Origin: Candidatus Fermentibacterota bacterium
GTDB taxonomy: Bacteria > JAFGKV01
Reading direction: 5' to 3'
NCBI GenBank assembly: GCA_030620115.1
Contig: JAUXFG010000080.1
Coordinates: 1 to 17,332, forward strand
DNA: 17,332 nt
Shown: in pieces, positions 8,138 to 15,593 of the stretch
Layout of the letters: every line of letters begins with the position of its first letter
Numbering within the stretch: position 1 is the stretch's first letter
Translations under genes and position numbers: made by a program
Notes under the pieces: model-generated
What the model saw: only the letters and a program-made list of their open reading frames with translations
Database searches by the model: none
Told to the model about the DNA's origin: nothing

Positions 8138-8435
8138 ACACGGTGACCCTTTGCTGCTGAATTGCCTCCAAGAAATAGGGATTACGAATCGCCCGGGGTT
8201 CGACAAGGTCAATATCCCGCTCGAAGATCCGTTCAAGATCTTCCAATAAGCCAAAGAAGGCATCTGCGTGTGCAGCAGGCGTCAGCTCCTTGAACTCCAC
8301 GAGACAATCGACATCGCTTTTCTCGGAGTCAGAAGAATCGGTGGCCGCGGAACCGAAGAGTTCAAGATGCCGGACATGGTGCTTCACACAAATTTCTGCC
8401 AGCTTCCTGCTCTTTGATCGTATCAAGCTATTCAT
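8124..8435 (-). CDS. mntA: MntA-like nucleotidyltransferase antitoxin, pair 1
   Basis: 103 residues, minimal nucleotidyltransferase fold. It has LELFGS then DVD (G28-S29 ... D41-V42-D43) and a third acidic site in RDIDLVEP, followed by the usual FLEAIQQQRVTVYAA tail. In this family it transfers AMP to the HepT tyrosine and so neutralises the toxin. Between GS and DXD there are 11 residues, one more than the usual 10 seen in the other two pairs, which may disturb the active site. GGGAG lies 7 bases before the ATG. It is the first gene of the pair. Confidence 0.88.
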   Translation of the reverse strand: MNSLIRSKSRKLAEICVKHHVRHLELFGSAATDSSDSEKSDVDCLVEFKELTPAAHADAFFGLLEDLERIFERDIDLVEPRAIRNPYFLEAIQQQRVTVYAAA

Positions 8436-8597
8436 GCGGCATCTCCCGTGTACGAAATTCGACGGCCCTATTCACTGACTCGGTTGACTTCATGTAACGA
8501 TGCTGAATCGAGTCATGCAAGTCGTTTCTTCGCCCGGCAGGCTTCCATCATGATCACTGATCCTCCCGCCCACGGCAACATTTCCCAGTCTGCCTCG

Positions 8598-8816
8598 CCA
8601 AGAGTCGAAGCAGACGGTCGAACTGTTTGGACAGGTTGCACGGCAATATTGCAGGCGATGAGACGGTTTGGCCTGCGACTGGAAGAAGATCCAGCCCTTG
8701 GTAAAAAGACAGACCAGATCATTACTCGACTTGCCATCAGAATCTCCAAATGTGGAACCCTGATCCCTATCCTTGTGGCGCTCAATAGTCGAATGTGAAA
8801 ACGCGACCCCTATCCC
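8598..8816 (+). mobile_element. RAYT-derived repeat, copy A (fossil transposase C-terminus)
   Basis: The plus strand encodes, with frameshifts, TAILQAMRRFGLRLEEDPAL then TDQIITRLAIRIS. These segments are shared with copies B and C and resemble the C-terminal DNA-binding tail of REP-associated tyrosine transposases. Compared with copy C an extra A near 8750 (TCCAAATG versus TCCAATG) destroys the SNVET ending. The right end (8787-8816, AGTCGAATGTGAAAACGCGACCCC) is a diverged form of the inverted terminus of B and C. No left inverted terminus is present and homology begins abruptly near 8598, so the copy is truncated. No catalytic HUH region exists in the window. Confidence 0.65.
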
Positions 8817-8857
8817 CTACTCCCCACTGCTCCCGACCGGCCAAGGCCCTAAGGCGG

Positions 8858-8905
8858 CCTCTGGCCGCAACCGCCAGAGGTCAGAAGTCAGAGGTCAAAG
8901 GTCAG
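8858..8905. repeat. Hairpin fused to a 7-base tandem repeat
   Basis: CCTCTGGC (8858-8865) pairs perfectly with GCCAGAGG (8873-8880) over a 7-base loop. The right arm runs into four imperfect 7-base units (8876-8905): AGAGGTC, AGAAGTC, AGAGGTC, AAAGGTC. It lies between repeat A and the end of hepT pair 2. Function unknown. Confidence 0.6.
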
Positions 8906-8935
8906 CCGGACAACTTCGTCGATCCTCATCTCTGT

Positions 8936-8999
8936 AGCTCCCCGTGAGGGCATCAGCACTCTGGGAGCTAGTGCCACTATCTACGCGAAAAACGTAGAT
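8936..8999. repeat. Two hairpins downstream of hepT pair 2
   Basis: AGCTCCC (8936-8942) pairs with GGGAGCT (8963-8969). ATCTACG (8979-8985) pairs with CGTAGAT (8993-8999) over a loop reading TTTTTCG on the minus strand. They begin 16 bases after the hepT stop on its coding strand, a terminator-like position, but there is no T-run after either stem. Confidence 0.45.
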
Positions 9000-9015
9000 G
9001 TCTCGGATAAAGACT

Positions 9016-9369
9016 CTAGCGTTCAAGATCACGCGTCAGGTTGAGCAAGACTTGAAGCTTGCCGCGGAGAGCGCTGAGCTTGGTCGTGGCAACATCCCAG
9101 ACGATGGTGTAGTCCACTCCGAAGTAGTCGTGGATCAGTCTGTCTCGCATTCCTGCGATCTTCCGCCATTCGACTTCGGGTTGTTGCACTCGAAGATCCT
9201 CCGGCACCTTCTTCGCCGCCTCACCGATGATCTCAAGGCTTCGGACAAATGCTCTCTTCAGAGTAGCATCCTGGCTGAAGGACTGGAACTCCTGGCCTGG
9301 AAGTTGAGACAGAATGTAGTCGATCTCATCAAGCATATGGCGGATGTACTCACGCGGCGACAGAGACAC
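9016..9369 (-). CDS. hepT: HepT-like HEPN toxin (DUF86), pair 2
   Basis: 117 residues beginning with GTG at 9369 ([19 protein letters not shown], the usual N-terminus). MRDRLIHDY carries R75, H80 and Y82, the RX4HXY catalytic/AMPylation motif, followed by [10 protein letters not shown] as in typical DUF86 proteins. GGGAGGT, placed inside the upstream gene 5 bases before the GTG, fixes the start. It overlaps its nucleotidyltransferase by 20 bases. It shares only family-level similarity with HepT of pair 1, so the pairs look like independent acquisitions, not a recent duplication. Predicted cytoplasmic RNase toxin, neutralised by the partner. Confidence 0.9.
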   Translation of the reverse strand: MSLSPREYIRHMLDEIDYILSQLPGQEFQSFSQDATLKRAFVRSLEIIGEAAKKVPEDLRVQQPEVEWRKIAGMRDRLIHDYFGVDYTIVWDVATTKLSALRGKLQVLLNLTRDLER

Positions 9370-9667
9370 GCTCCACCTCCCGAAGGATGTGAGGCCCGAT
9401 GTGGGGGCTGAGGGCCTCGGGCGTCACCACTTCCACCTTCCGTCCCAGCAAATCTTCAAGAAAGAAGGACAGATCCATGAAGTTGTCGAAGGAGTGCTGA
9501 TCCGGCGCGAACTCCACGAGGATATCAACGTCGCTCGTCGGGGTTTGCCGTCCCGTGACAAACGAGCCGAACAAGCCGATGTTAGTCACCCCAAGCGAAA
9601 CCAATTTCTCGCTCGCGGCCAGGAGGCGTTGTACAGCCTCTTCCTTAGTTTTTACCCGTGTGATCAT
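9350..9667 (-). CDS. mntA: MntA-like nucleotidyltransferase antitoxin, pair 2
   Basis: 105 residues. IGLFGS (30-35), ten residues, then DVD (46-48) give the canonical GSX10DXD nucleotidyltransferase motif. A third acidic position lies in RKVEVVTP, and the tail [12 protein letters not shown] is typical of MntA. The ATG at 9667 has GGAG 8 bases upstream. It leads the pair and overlaps hepT by 20 bases. Predicted to AMPylate the HepT tyrosine (family knowledge). The pair is bracketed by RAYT-derived repeats A and B. Confidence 0.9.
   Translation of the reverse strand: MITRVKTKEEAVQRLLAASEKLVSLGVTNIGLFGSFVTGRQTPTSDVDILVEFAPDQHSFDNFMDLSFFLEDLLGRKVEVVTPEALSPHIGPHILREVERVSVAA
9375..9381 (-). promoter_or_regulatory. 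Strong internal Shine-Dalgarno for hepT pair 2
   Basis: GGGAGGT on the minus strand inside the mntA coding region, 5 bases before the GTG at 9369. It decides the non-ATG start and allows the toxin to be translated independently of or coupled to the antitoxin. Confidence 0.65.
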
Positions 9668-9952
9668 CCGTTTATCTCCGACGCGTCAGCTTTGCTACGA
9701 GTCAACAGTGGAACTCTACCGTTTCCCGCCAGGTTGTGCAATACATCCGCTGTACCGCCAATGTCGCCAACAAATCATCCTTCGGTTTCTGGATATCTCC
9801 ATTATGTTTCCAGAGTCACCATCGGTCGAAGCGACAGCTTGGAAGTCTGGCGTGCATCATGCGAGAACGCTTCACGCCGCAGCATTATGCTTCAAGCCCA
9901 AAAGTACATGCTGGTTAGGGATTTGACAAGCAGGGGGCGGGGGGGAATGGGC
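9668..9952. other. Gene-poor stretch with a G-rich run
   Basis: 285 bases upstream of mntA pair 2, which should contain its promoter; none is clear. At 9934-9952 there are G-tracts of 5, 7 and 3 on the plus strand, directly beside the left end of repeat B. An ATTTGACAA at 9921-9929 duplicates part of the repeat terminus. Plus-strand open frames here do not resemble proteins. Confidence 0.4.
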
Positions 9953-10232
9953 GTCGCCTCTTCACATTTGACAATTGAATGGAGTCTGGGGTAGGCTGAA
10001 CGGATAGGCCGGAACAACGACCATCGCAAGGTGGTGTTGTACGCGATGAAGCAGAAGAGTGAGTTGAGGTCGAAACAGATGGTCGAACTGTTTGGATAGG
10101 CTACACGACGGTATTGCAGGCGGTGGGACGGTCTGGTGTACGGCTGGAAGAGGACGCAGCTCTTCGTCAAGAGACAGACCAAATCATTGCCCCACTTGCT
10201 CTATGAATGTCAAATGGGAAGACACGACCCCT
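9953..10232 (+). mobile_element. RAYT-derived repeat, copy B (longest fossil)
   Basis: An element of about 280 bases with inverted ends. The left terminus (9954-9977, ..CTCTTCACATTTGACAATT) pairs imperfectly with the right terminus (10206-10230, reverse complement GGGTCGTGTCTTCCCATTTGACATT). Inside, the plus strand encodes RKVVLYAMKQKSELRSKQMV then ELFG, then a break at GGATAGG (10094), then in another frame YTTVLQAVGRSGVRLEEDAA and LRQETDQIIAPLAL ending in TGA. This matches the C-terminal helix-turn-helix-like tail of REP-associated (Y1_Tnp) transposases. The frame would be restored by one extra G giving FGIGYT. It is a non-coding relic. Confidence 0.68.
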
Positions 10233-10490
10233 AGTTCTCCGATTGACTGCCGGATTTTTCTCTAACAGATTGACGCGGATGTGAATAGACCGGGGGATCG
10301 ACGCATGACAGCGCCACAGCAATTCCTTGCCGTCGTCTAAGAAAATTTGGATTTCAGCCAAGGCGAATTGCTGACGACATCAAGGCGTCTTTCTCAACAC
10401 ACCGCCTCGCGCTGGCTTGAGCAGAGATGGAGGAAGCAATTCGGCAAGACCGACATGAGTGGGGACTGCCCGAAAGCGCGACGCACTGGC
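10233..10490. other. Leader region before the solenoid gene
   Basis: About 260 bases between repeat B and the chosen start at 10491. The reading frame of the solenoid gene is open back to a TTG at 10347 and an ATG at 10455. The extra residues are basic, show no family character and have no well-placed Shine-Dalgarno, so this is treated as leader. Nothing else was recognised. Confidence 0.35.
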
Positions 10491-12236
10491 ATGGAGAAAC
10501 TGATAGTGAATGAGAAACGGATACCCCTGAAAGCCTTCTTTGAGGAACTGGAAGGACGATTGGATACTTGCTCGGCGGACGATCTGCGCTCAATCCTTCG
10601 CAACATGGCGAGGGCTGTGCCGCCTGATGGACGTCGGCGTTTTCTCGCGCAGCTTGAACCCGGCGGCGAACCGGAGAAGGCGATCGCCGAAGCCTTGCGG
10701 CAGGATGATCTGCTTTCGGACATCGATGATCTGGCTGCGGAGATCCAAAATAGGATGGAAAGCGCCGAGGAATGGGAAGAGGAGTATGGGTGCCACGACC
10801 GGTGGAACGACGAGGACAGTCTCGGGCCGTATGAAGAGTTCTTGGAGCCCATTGCGGCATTGTTCGACCGGACCGCAGGCGTCTTCGACTCCGGCAACCT
10901 GGAACTGTCGGTCAAGGCGTACCGCAGGCTCCTGCAATTGCTTGGAAAGCAAGACGACTACGGCCGGGGGGTCGGTGCGGAGGACCTCGAAGCAGAGGAA
11001 CTCGCGGAAGCGTGCGCGCGCTATCTCCGAGCCGCCTATGAAACGACACCCATTGCCAGACGTCCTGGCGTCATATTCGAGGAAATGGCAAGCATCCCGA
11101 GACTGACGTCCAATGAGAACCAGAAGCTGACAGATCTGATCGAGATCACGGATCGCTCGTTGCCCGACCGCCATCGGTTCCTGCAGGACTGGATCAAGTT
11201 CCTTCGCAAAAAGGAATCATCGACGGCGGACCGGTGGCTGCGGGAAGCGGTTCGGCTCTCCGGTGGGACCGAGGCGATGGAGACGCTTGCGCGGGAAGAG
11301 GGAAGGAAACATCCTTTGGCCTACGTTGATTGGCTGGCATCCATGAACGAAGAAGGTCGCAGCCGGGATGTTGTGGCCGGAGCGCAGGAGGCCTTGAGCG
11401 TGCTTTCCGACGGTCTGCCTGTCCGCGCGGCCATAGCCGACGAGCTTTCTGCGGCGGCTGAGCGGCTCAAGGATCATTCTCTGCTTCGCGAGGCACGTTG
11501 GCAGGCATTTTTTGCCAAGCCCGGGTTGCGACGGCTCGTTGACCTCGCCGCTACCATTGCCTCGGATGCCGAGCGGAAAGAGTACATGCTTCGGGCGGCA
11601 GGGCACTTGGAGAAGTGCTTAAAAAGCCAGGCGAGGCGATCGGTTTCCTTCGGTCGGGAATTCGACACCGACCCGCGGGAACAGCCTGCGTGGACTTCCG
11701 AATCGGTTCTCGCGCACGCGTGGCTTCTTGCCGGCGAATGGGACCAGGCGTGGACATTGGCGAAGAAGGAGCCAGTTCTGGGCTGGAGCAATCCAGACAC
11801 CGTGCAAAGCCTGGTTGTTCCGGCCGTTTTGCTTGCATCGAGTGGTCGCGAACCGAACATCCCAGCCAATGTGAAGGACCTGTGGGAATCAGCTTTGGAG
11901 AGGAGCGCGGGCTGGATGACCGAGGTCAAAGGCCTGGAACTGAACGCGCTCTACGAGCAAGCATTCGCTGACACGGGACTATCCAATGCACAGATGGAGA
12001 AGCTACTCAAATGGTGCCGCTCCGTTGCCGAGAAGCACGCCGAGGCCATTGTCAGGGGCAAGCATCGCAGAAGCTACGGCAAGGCGGCCCTGCTTGCCGC
12101 CGCCGTCGCCGAGACGCTCAACCGCCGTGAGCAGGAGGCCGAGGCAACGAAATTGATTGAGAAACTCCGAAATCAGTTCCCCCGCCACCGCGCCTTTCAG
12201 GACGAACTGCGGGCAGCAGAGTCGCGGATGAGGTGA
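10491..12236 (+). CDS. Large alpha-helical repeat (TPR/solenoid-like) protein of unknown function
   Basis: 581 residues from the ATG at 10491. No catalytic motif, signal peptide or membrane segment is visible. It is built of amphipathic helix pairs with TPR-like spacing, e.g. NLELSVKAYRRLLQLL, SVLAHAWLLAGEWDQAWTLA and KAALLAAAVAETLNRREQEA. The centre (ADRWLREAVRLSGG ... HPLAYVDWL ... VVAGAQEALSVLSDG) recalls the helical repeats that follow SWIM zinc fingers in some bacterial proteins, but no CxC...CxH finger is present. An acidic stretch (EEWEEEYGCHDRWNDEDS) lies near residue 100. The start is uncertain; 10455 or TTG at 10347 are alternatives. It overlaps the radical SAM gene by 4 bases, implying coupled translation and probably a complex. 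A scaffold or substrate-recognition role is inference. Confidence 0.8.
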   Translation: MEKLIVNEKRIPLKAFFEELEGRLDTCSADDLRSILRNMARAVPPDGRRRFLAQLEPGGEPEKAIAEALRQDDLLSDIDDLAAEIQNRMESAEEWEEEYGCHDRWNDEDSLGPYEEFLEPIAALFDRTAGVFDSGNLELSVKAYRRLLQLLGKQDDYGRGVGAEDLEAEELAEACARYLRAAYETTPIARRPGVIFEEMASIPRLTSNENQKLTDLIEITDRSLPDRHRFLQDWIKFLRKKESSTADRWLREAVRLSGGTEAMETLAREEGRKHPLAYVDWLASMNEEGRSRDVVAGAQEALSVLSDGLPVRAAIADELSAAAERLKDHSLLREARWQAFFAKPGLRRLVDLAATIASDAERKEYMLRAAGHLEKCLKSQARRSVSFGREFDTDPREQPAWTSESVLAHAWLLAGEWDQAWTLAKKEPVLGWSNPDTVQSLVVPAVLLASSGREPNIPANVKDLWESALERSAGWMTEVKGLELNALYEQAFADTGLSNAQMEKLLKWCRSVAEKHAEAIVRGKHRRSYGKAALLAAAVAETLNRREQEAEATKLIEKLRNQFPRHRAFQDELRAAESRMR

Positions 12237-14344
12237 GGGTGTACCTGCTGGACCTCCATTATGACAATGCCAAAGCCAATGGGCACGGCGGCTTCTCGTT
12301 CCGTACGCGGCAAGGCATTCCGAAATGGACGGTCTTGGGTTCCCGCCGGACAGACAGGGAACTGATTCGGCTAATGGCCCTTGCCTGCGGCGGTGTACCT
12401 TTCGTATCGCGGCTCTCCGTTGAGGCACTGACATTGCACGCGAACCAAGCGCGCCCGCTGGACCTCGAATTCGTGATGGCCAGGCACGTGCCGCACGACG
12501 GCGTGTCGAGACTTGCACCGTTTGCAGGAAGCGGGTTGCGCATCGGACCGCAGGCGATCGTCGCCCAACTCAGCCGCGGGGAGTGGATACGCCTCCCCTC
12601 AGATCTCCCGGTCCGTCAGCCCACTCTCGCGAACGGCAACGGCGCTTACTTCCTGCTTGCCTATGGTCCCAGGTTGACCCCAAAGAAACGAGAGGATTTC
12701 GATTTCGAGGATCCCTTTCACCGCGTGTCGCGGTTCCACGCGCTGTTTGATGCAGATGCCGGCGTAACAGACCCGGCAGCCTTTCTCGCTCGACTCCATT
12801 ATAAGGCGGTGCTCAAGTCGCGTTTCCCGGCCAAACAGACGATGCGCAGGATGACGGGACTTCTCGAGCAGCACATCGGCATCGATACTTCGGGGTGGTG
12901 GGAGAAGGCGTGTCGGTTCGAGGATCAATGGCATCGGCTCCCGGCATGGCAGCGTCGGATTGCACTGCCGATCGTCGATGCCGTTCGCCACGCCATAGAC
13001 GCTTCGCCGCGTATGGGCCATCCCCTGACGACGCCGGGTGTCGTGATCTTGGATAGACCGGACCTGTTCTGTCCCGACCATATCTTCGCCGCATATGTTC
13101 GACTCTTCGACGCGCTGCTGCCGGCGATGCAGTTCGTCGTAACGCTTTCGCCTCGCAGTGGCCGGCGCTTCCCATGGAGCCTGCGACGCAAACATCTGCC
13201 TCTTCCCGGGATGGCCTTCCCCGAGAAAGAGAAACAACGGAAGACTTCACCGCCTCCCGGCAGCGTACTGCTCATCGACGTGGACGGACGGCTCCCGAAC
13301 GTGGCGTTGATGAAGCTGAGCCGCCATTTCAAGCTGCAGGGACGCCGCGTGCATCTGGCCCGACGCGAGCTATTCGGCAGCAGTGCCCATGAGGTATGGG
13401 CAAGCTGCGTGTTCCACAGGCCCGCTTCGCTGAGACGCGTCAGCCGCCTGCGCGCTCATTACGGTAGCTCTCTGCAGGTCGCCGGGTCAGGTATCGATCT
13501 AAAGCGACGACTTCCATCGGAAGTGGAGAATCTGCAGGCCGACTACAGTCTCTACCCGGAACTGGGCGACCGAACAATCGGTTTTCTGACCAGGGGTTGT
13601 CCGGGGTCATGTCTGTTCTGCGTCGTGCCTGTCAAGGAAGGCAAGCCTCGACAAGTCGCTGATCTCGACACATTGCTACAGGGGCGGAAAAAGCTGATTC
13701 TTTTGGACGACAACATCCTGGCGCACTCAAAGGCCACGGAGTTCCTGGAGGACATGGTCAGGCGCGACGTCGAGGTTAACTTCAATCAGACGCTGGACAT
13801 CCACCTCCTCGACGACGAAAAGGCGGCCCTCCTGCGTCGCATTCGCTGCAGAGATGTCGGCTTCAAGCGCAGCAACTACCACTTCAGTCTGAACGATACG
13901 CGGCGTCTCGATGGGGTTCGACGCCGCTACGCTCGGCTCGGATTCCGCGCTCGGGACAACGTCGAGTTCATCTGCATGTACGGCTACAACACCACACTGG
14001 CGCAGGATGTGGAACGTTTCCGATTTCTGCGATCCCTGCCCGGCGCCTACGTGTTCGTGCAACGTTATCAGCCATTTCCGGGAGCGCCCAGACCGAAGCT
14101 GGATAACTTCTTCGATGAGAATGTGGACGATCTCCTGGACGAGCTGGTCCGCATCGTGTTCACGCAGAACATGAAGAGCATGGAGGTATACTACCGGTGG
14201 GTGAGCAAGGAGTACGTCTTGGCATTCGGGAAGCTGCACAGGGGCCTCGTCGATACCATCTTCAGGTACAACAACCGGCACTCAAAAGGCCGCTACCTCG
14301 CGACCCTGGCGAACACCCGACGAATTGCTCAAACGCATATTTGA
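12233..14344 (+). CDS. Pseudo-AAA/RecF-like ATPase domain fused to a radical SAM domain
   Basis: 703 residues, GTG start at 12233 in a GTGA overlap. The C-terminal half is a radical SAM enzyme: C456-x3-C460-x2-C463 within FLTRGCPGSCLFCVVPVKEG, preceded by an accessory domain with LLIDVDGRLPNVALMKLSRH (347-364), GSGIDLKRRLP and ADYSLYP. This is the archaeal/phage-type radical SAM family with that N-terminal domain. Residues 1-310 follow the plan of RecF/SMC-like AAA proteins: PKWTVL (30-35), FLLAYGP (140-146), RFHALFD (167-173), LPAWQRR where a signature is expected (236-242), GVVILDRPDL (269-278) and QFVVTLSP (300-307). Where a Walker A is expected after KWTVL the sequence is GSRRTDRELIR, with no GxxGxGK, and the Walker B Glu is replaced by Arg. 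The ATPase part is thus probably dead. Substrate unknown. The domain comparison is from memory. Confidence 0.85.
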   Translation: MRVYLLDLHYDNAKANGHGGFSFRTRQGIPKWTVLGSRRTDRELIRLMALACGGVPFVSRLSVEALTLHANQARPLDLEFVMARHVPHDGVSRLAPFAGSGLRIGPQAIVAQLSRGEWIRLPSDLPVRQPTLANGNGAYFLLAYGPRLTPKKREDFDFEDPFHRVSRFHALFDADAGVTDPAAFLARLHYKAVLKSRFPAKQTMRRMTGLLEQHIGIDTSGWWEKACRFEDQWHRLPAWQRRIALPIVDAVRHAIDASPRMGHPLTTPGVVILDRPDLFCPDHIFAAYVRLFDALLPAMQFVVTLSPRSGRRFPWSLRRKHLPLPGMAFPEKEKQRKTSPPPGSVLLIDVDGRLPNVALMKLSRHFKLQGRRVHLARRELFGSSAHEVWASCVFHRPASLRRVSRLRAHYGSSLQVAGSGIDLKRRLPSEVENLQADYSLYPELGDRTIGFLTRGCPGSCLFCVVPVKEGKPRQVADLDTLLQGRKKLILLDDNILAHSKATEFLEDMVRRDVEVNFNQTLDIHLLDDEKAALLRRIRCRDVGFKRSNYHFSLNDTRRLDGVRRRYARLGFRARDNVEFICMYGYNTTLAQDVERFRFLRSLPGAYVFVQRYQPFPGAPRPKLDNFFDENVDDLLDELVRIVFTQNMKSMEVYYRWVSKEYVLAFGKLHRGLVDTIFRYNNRHSKGRYLATLANTRRIAQTHI

Positions 14345-14406
14345 GAGAATCCGCCTGAAACACAACCTTTCCTCCCCGGAATCCGGTGGACTCGAAGAAG
14401 GATGGT

Positions 14407-15217
14407 TCAAGACAAGGCATAGCGATCGCCGAAATCCATGATGCTCTCGACCCGTTTCTTGATGCGATAGGAGAACCGCTTGGAATCCAGGATCGGCTGG
14501 AGGGCCTCTTGCGCCACTTCAGTTTCACACCTGTCGAAAAACCTCCAGACATCGGTAAACCATGGCCGCGTGTGATTGTTGCTGTGCGTTCGAAGTAGAT
14601 CCTCGACCAGGAGGTGCGCAGTCTCGCGCTGGAATTCCTTCCGGCATGAGAGATGCCTCAGCACTTCTGATCTGAAGTGACAGTCATCAGGTGTTTGTGC
14701 TGGTGAAAGGTCGCGCAGATAGTCGCACAGCGCGTTGAACGCAGCTCTGTTGCCTTGGCTGACCAGGAATCCAATGCTGCCTGACTGCTTCCCTGCGAGC
14801 GTGGAAGGTAGCTGCCTTGTCGAGACGTTCAATGTAATCATCTACCGGGGCCTTTGACCAGTCGGTAGTCCTGAAAGACTCCTTGGCAAGAGCCATGCTC
14901 AGGTTCTCCGGCGTGAGCGTTCCCTTTGCATTCAGCGATTCGATGTCCCTGGCGAGTTCAGGGGAGAATTCCTCGCCATCCACAAAGTCTATCGGGTCAA
15001 AATCGGCGCACGCTGTGCGATCCAGCGGAAAACGCTTCCGCTTGATCAGCGCCGCGCAACAGGAGAAATCCCCTTCATCCAACAATCGATCCATGTACGG
15101 CTCGAATTCAGCGTCTTTCAGACAAATGGCGTCAACGCCTCCACCTTCCTCGGCCGGAAATGAGTAGTTGCAGTTCCCGCAGACGCGATCCAGTTCATCG
15201 GTATTCATATCGTCCAT
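14407..15217 (-). pseudogene. Cysteine-rich/HEAT-like protein, frameshifted
   Basis: Two overlapping frames join into one ~269-residue protein. The first (15217 down to about 14800) starts MDDMNTDELDRVCGNC and has C13, C16, C32, C53, C54 and C70, a possible zinc-binding head, then KRKRFPLDRTACADFDPI. The second continues KQSGSIGFLVSQGNRAAFNA to a TGA at 14407 with HEAT-like helices (FRSEVLRHLSCRKEF, PWFTDVWRFFDRCE, RFSYRIKKRVESIM). The switch falls at a GGG run (plus-strand 14791-14793): removing one base restores a single frame. Both halves keep protein-like composition, so the lesion is recent or a sequencing error. GGAGGA lies 8 bases before the ATG. It follows the small helical gene by 27 bases. 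Function unknown. Confidence 0.7.
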
Positions 15218-15244
15218 GATCCAATTCCTCCAATCATTTCCACG

Positions 15245-15562
15245 CTACAGGCACTTCATATCGGGAAACTCGGACATCAGACGCAGCGCGGGGTCCGTGG
15301 AGTCCAGAGTCGGCAGGCATCCCTCGAACAAGCTGCGACACATGTCGTGCAGACCCTCCAGTGCCTCCCCTTTAAGCCATGAATGAGCCGACAGATAATC
15401 GGCAAAGTGACGAATCCTGTCAATCAAAGAGATCGCCCGAACTCGAGATCGCCCGAACTCGCGCTGAATGATCTCCACGTCCGTTTCCAGCGCGTTCGGG
15501 ATGTCAAGTTCCTCAATGGCTCCAACAGCCCGTGCGTGTTCCTCCGCCAGGTCTCCATTCAT
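15245..15562 (-). CDS. Small helical protein, unknown
   Basis: 105 residues, acidic and largely helical (AEEHARAVGAIEEL, RAISLIDRIRHFADYLSAHS, ALEGLHDMCRSLFEG). No recognised domain, signal or membrane segment. The ATG at 15562 has no clear Shine-Dalgarno and lies 32 bases from the inner edge of repeat C. It is the first gene of a two-gene minus-strand unit with the cysteine-rich gene. A 16-base tandem duplication lies inside it, and removing one unit would put a stop codon almost at once, so the present frame depends on it. It could be a partner or immunity-type protein for its neighbour; that is speculation. Confidence 0.6.
   Translation of the reverse strand: MNGDLAEEHARAVGAIEELDIPNALETDVEIIQREFGRSRVRAISLIDRIRHFADYLSAHSWLKGEALEGLHDMCRSLFEGCLPTLDSTDPALRLMSEFPDMKCL
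15431..15462. repeat. 16-base tandem duplication inside the small helical gene
   Basis: GATCGCCCGAACTCGA (15431-15446) is followed at once by GATCGCCCGAACTCGC (15447-15462), 15 of 16 identical. Sixteen is not a multiple of three, so the event shifts the reading frame of the gene on the opposite strand. Confidence 0.85.
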
Positions 15563-15593
15563 GCAGCATTTCTTGGAAAAAGGGACTGGGGGG

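Noticed and set aside
8138-8263. N-terminal extension of HepT pair 1 inside mntA
   Set aside because: Residues are out-of-frame mntA coding sequence and lie before the normal HepT N-terminus.
9340-9994. 216-residue plus-strand open frame over mntA pair 2
   Set aside because: Antisense shadow of the nucleotidyltransferase with no protein-like composition.
10167-10361. 64-residue minus-strand open frame next to repeat B
   Set aside because: Half of it lies in the repeat, it begins with TTG without a Shine-Dalgarno and no family is recognised.
12599-13250. Long minus-strand frames opposite the radical SAM gene (e.g. 12599-13237)
   Set aside because: Arg/Pro-rich antisense shadows; the plus-strand frame carries all recognisable motifs.
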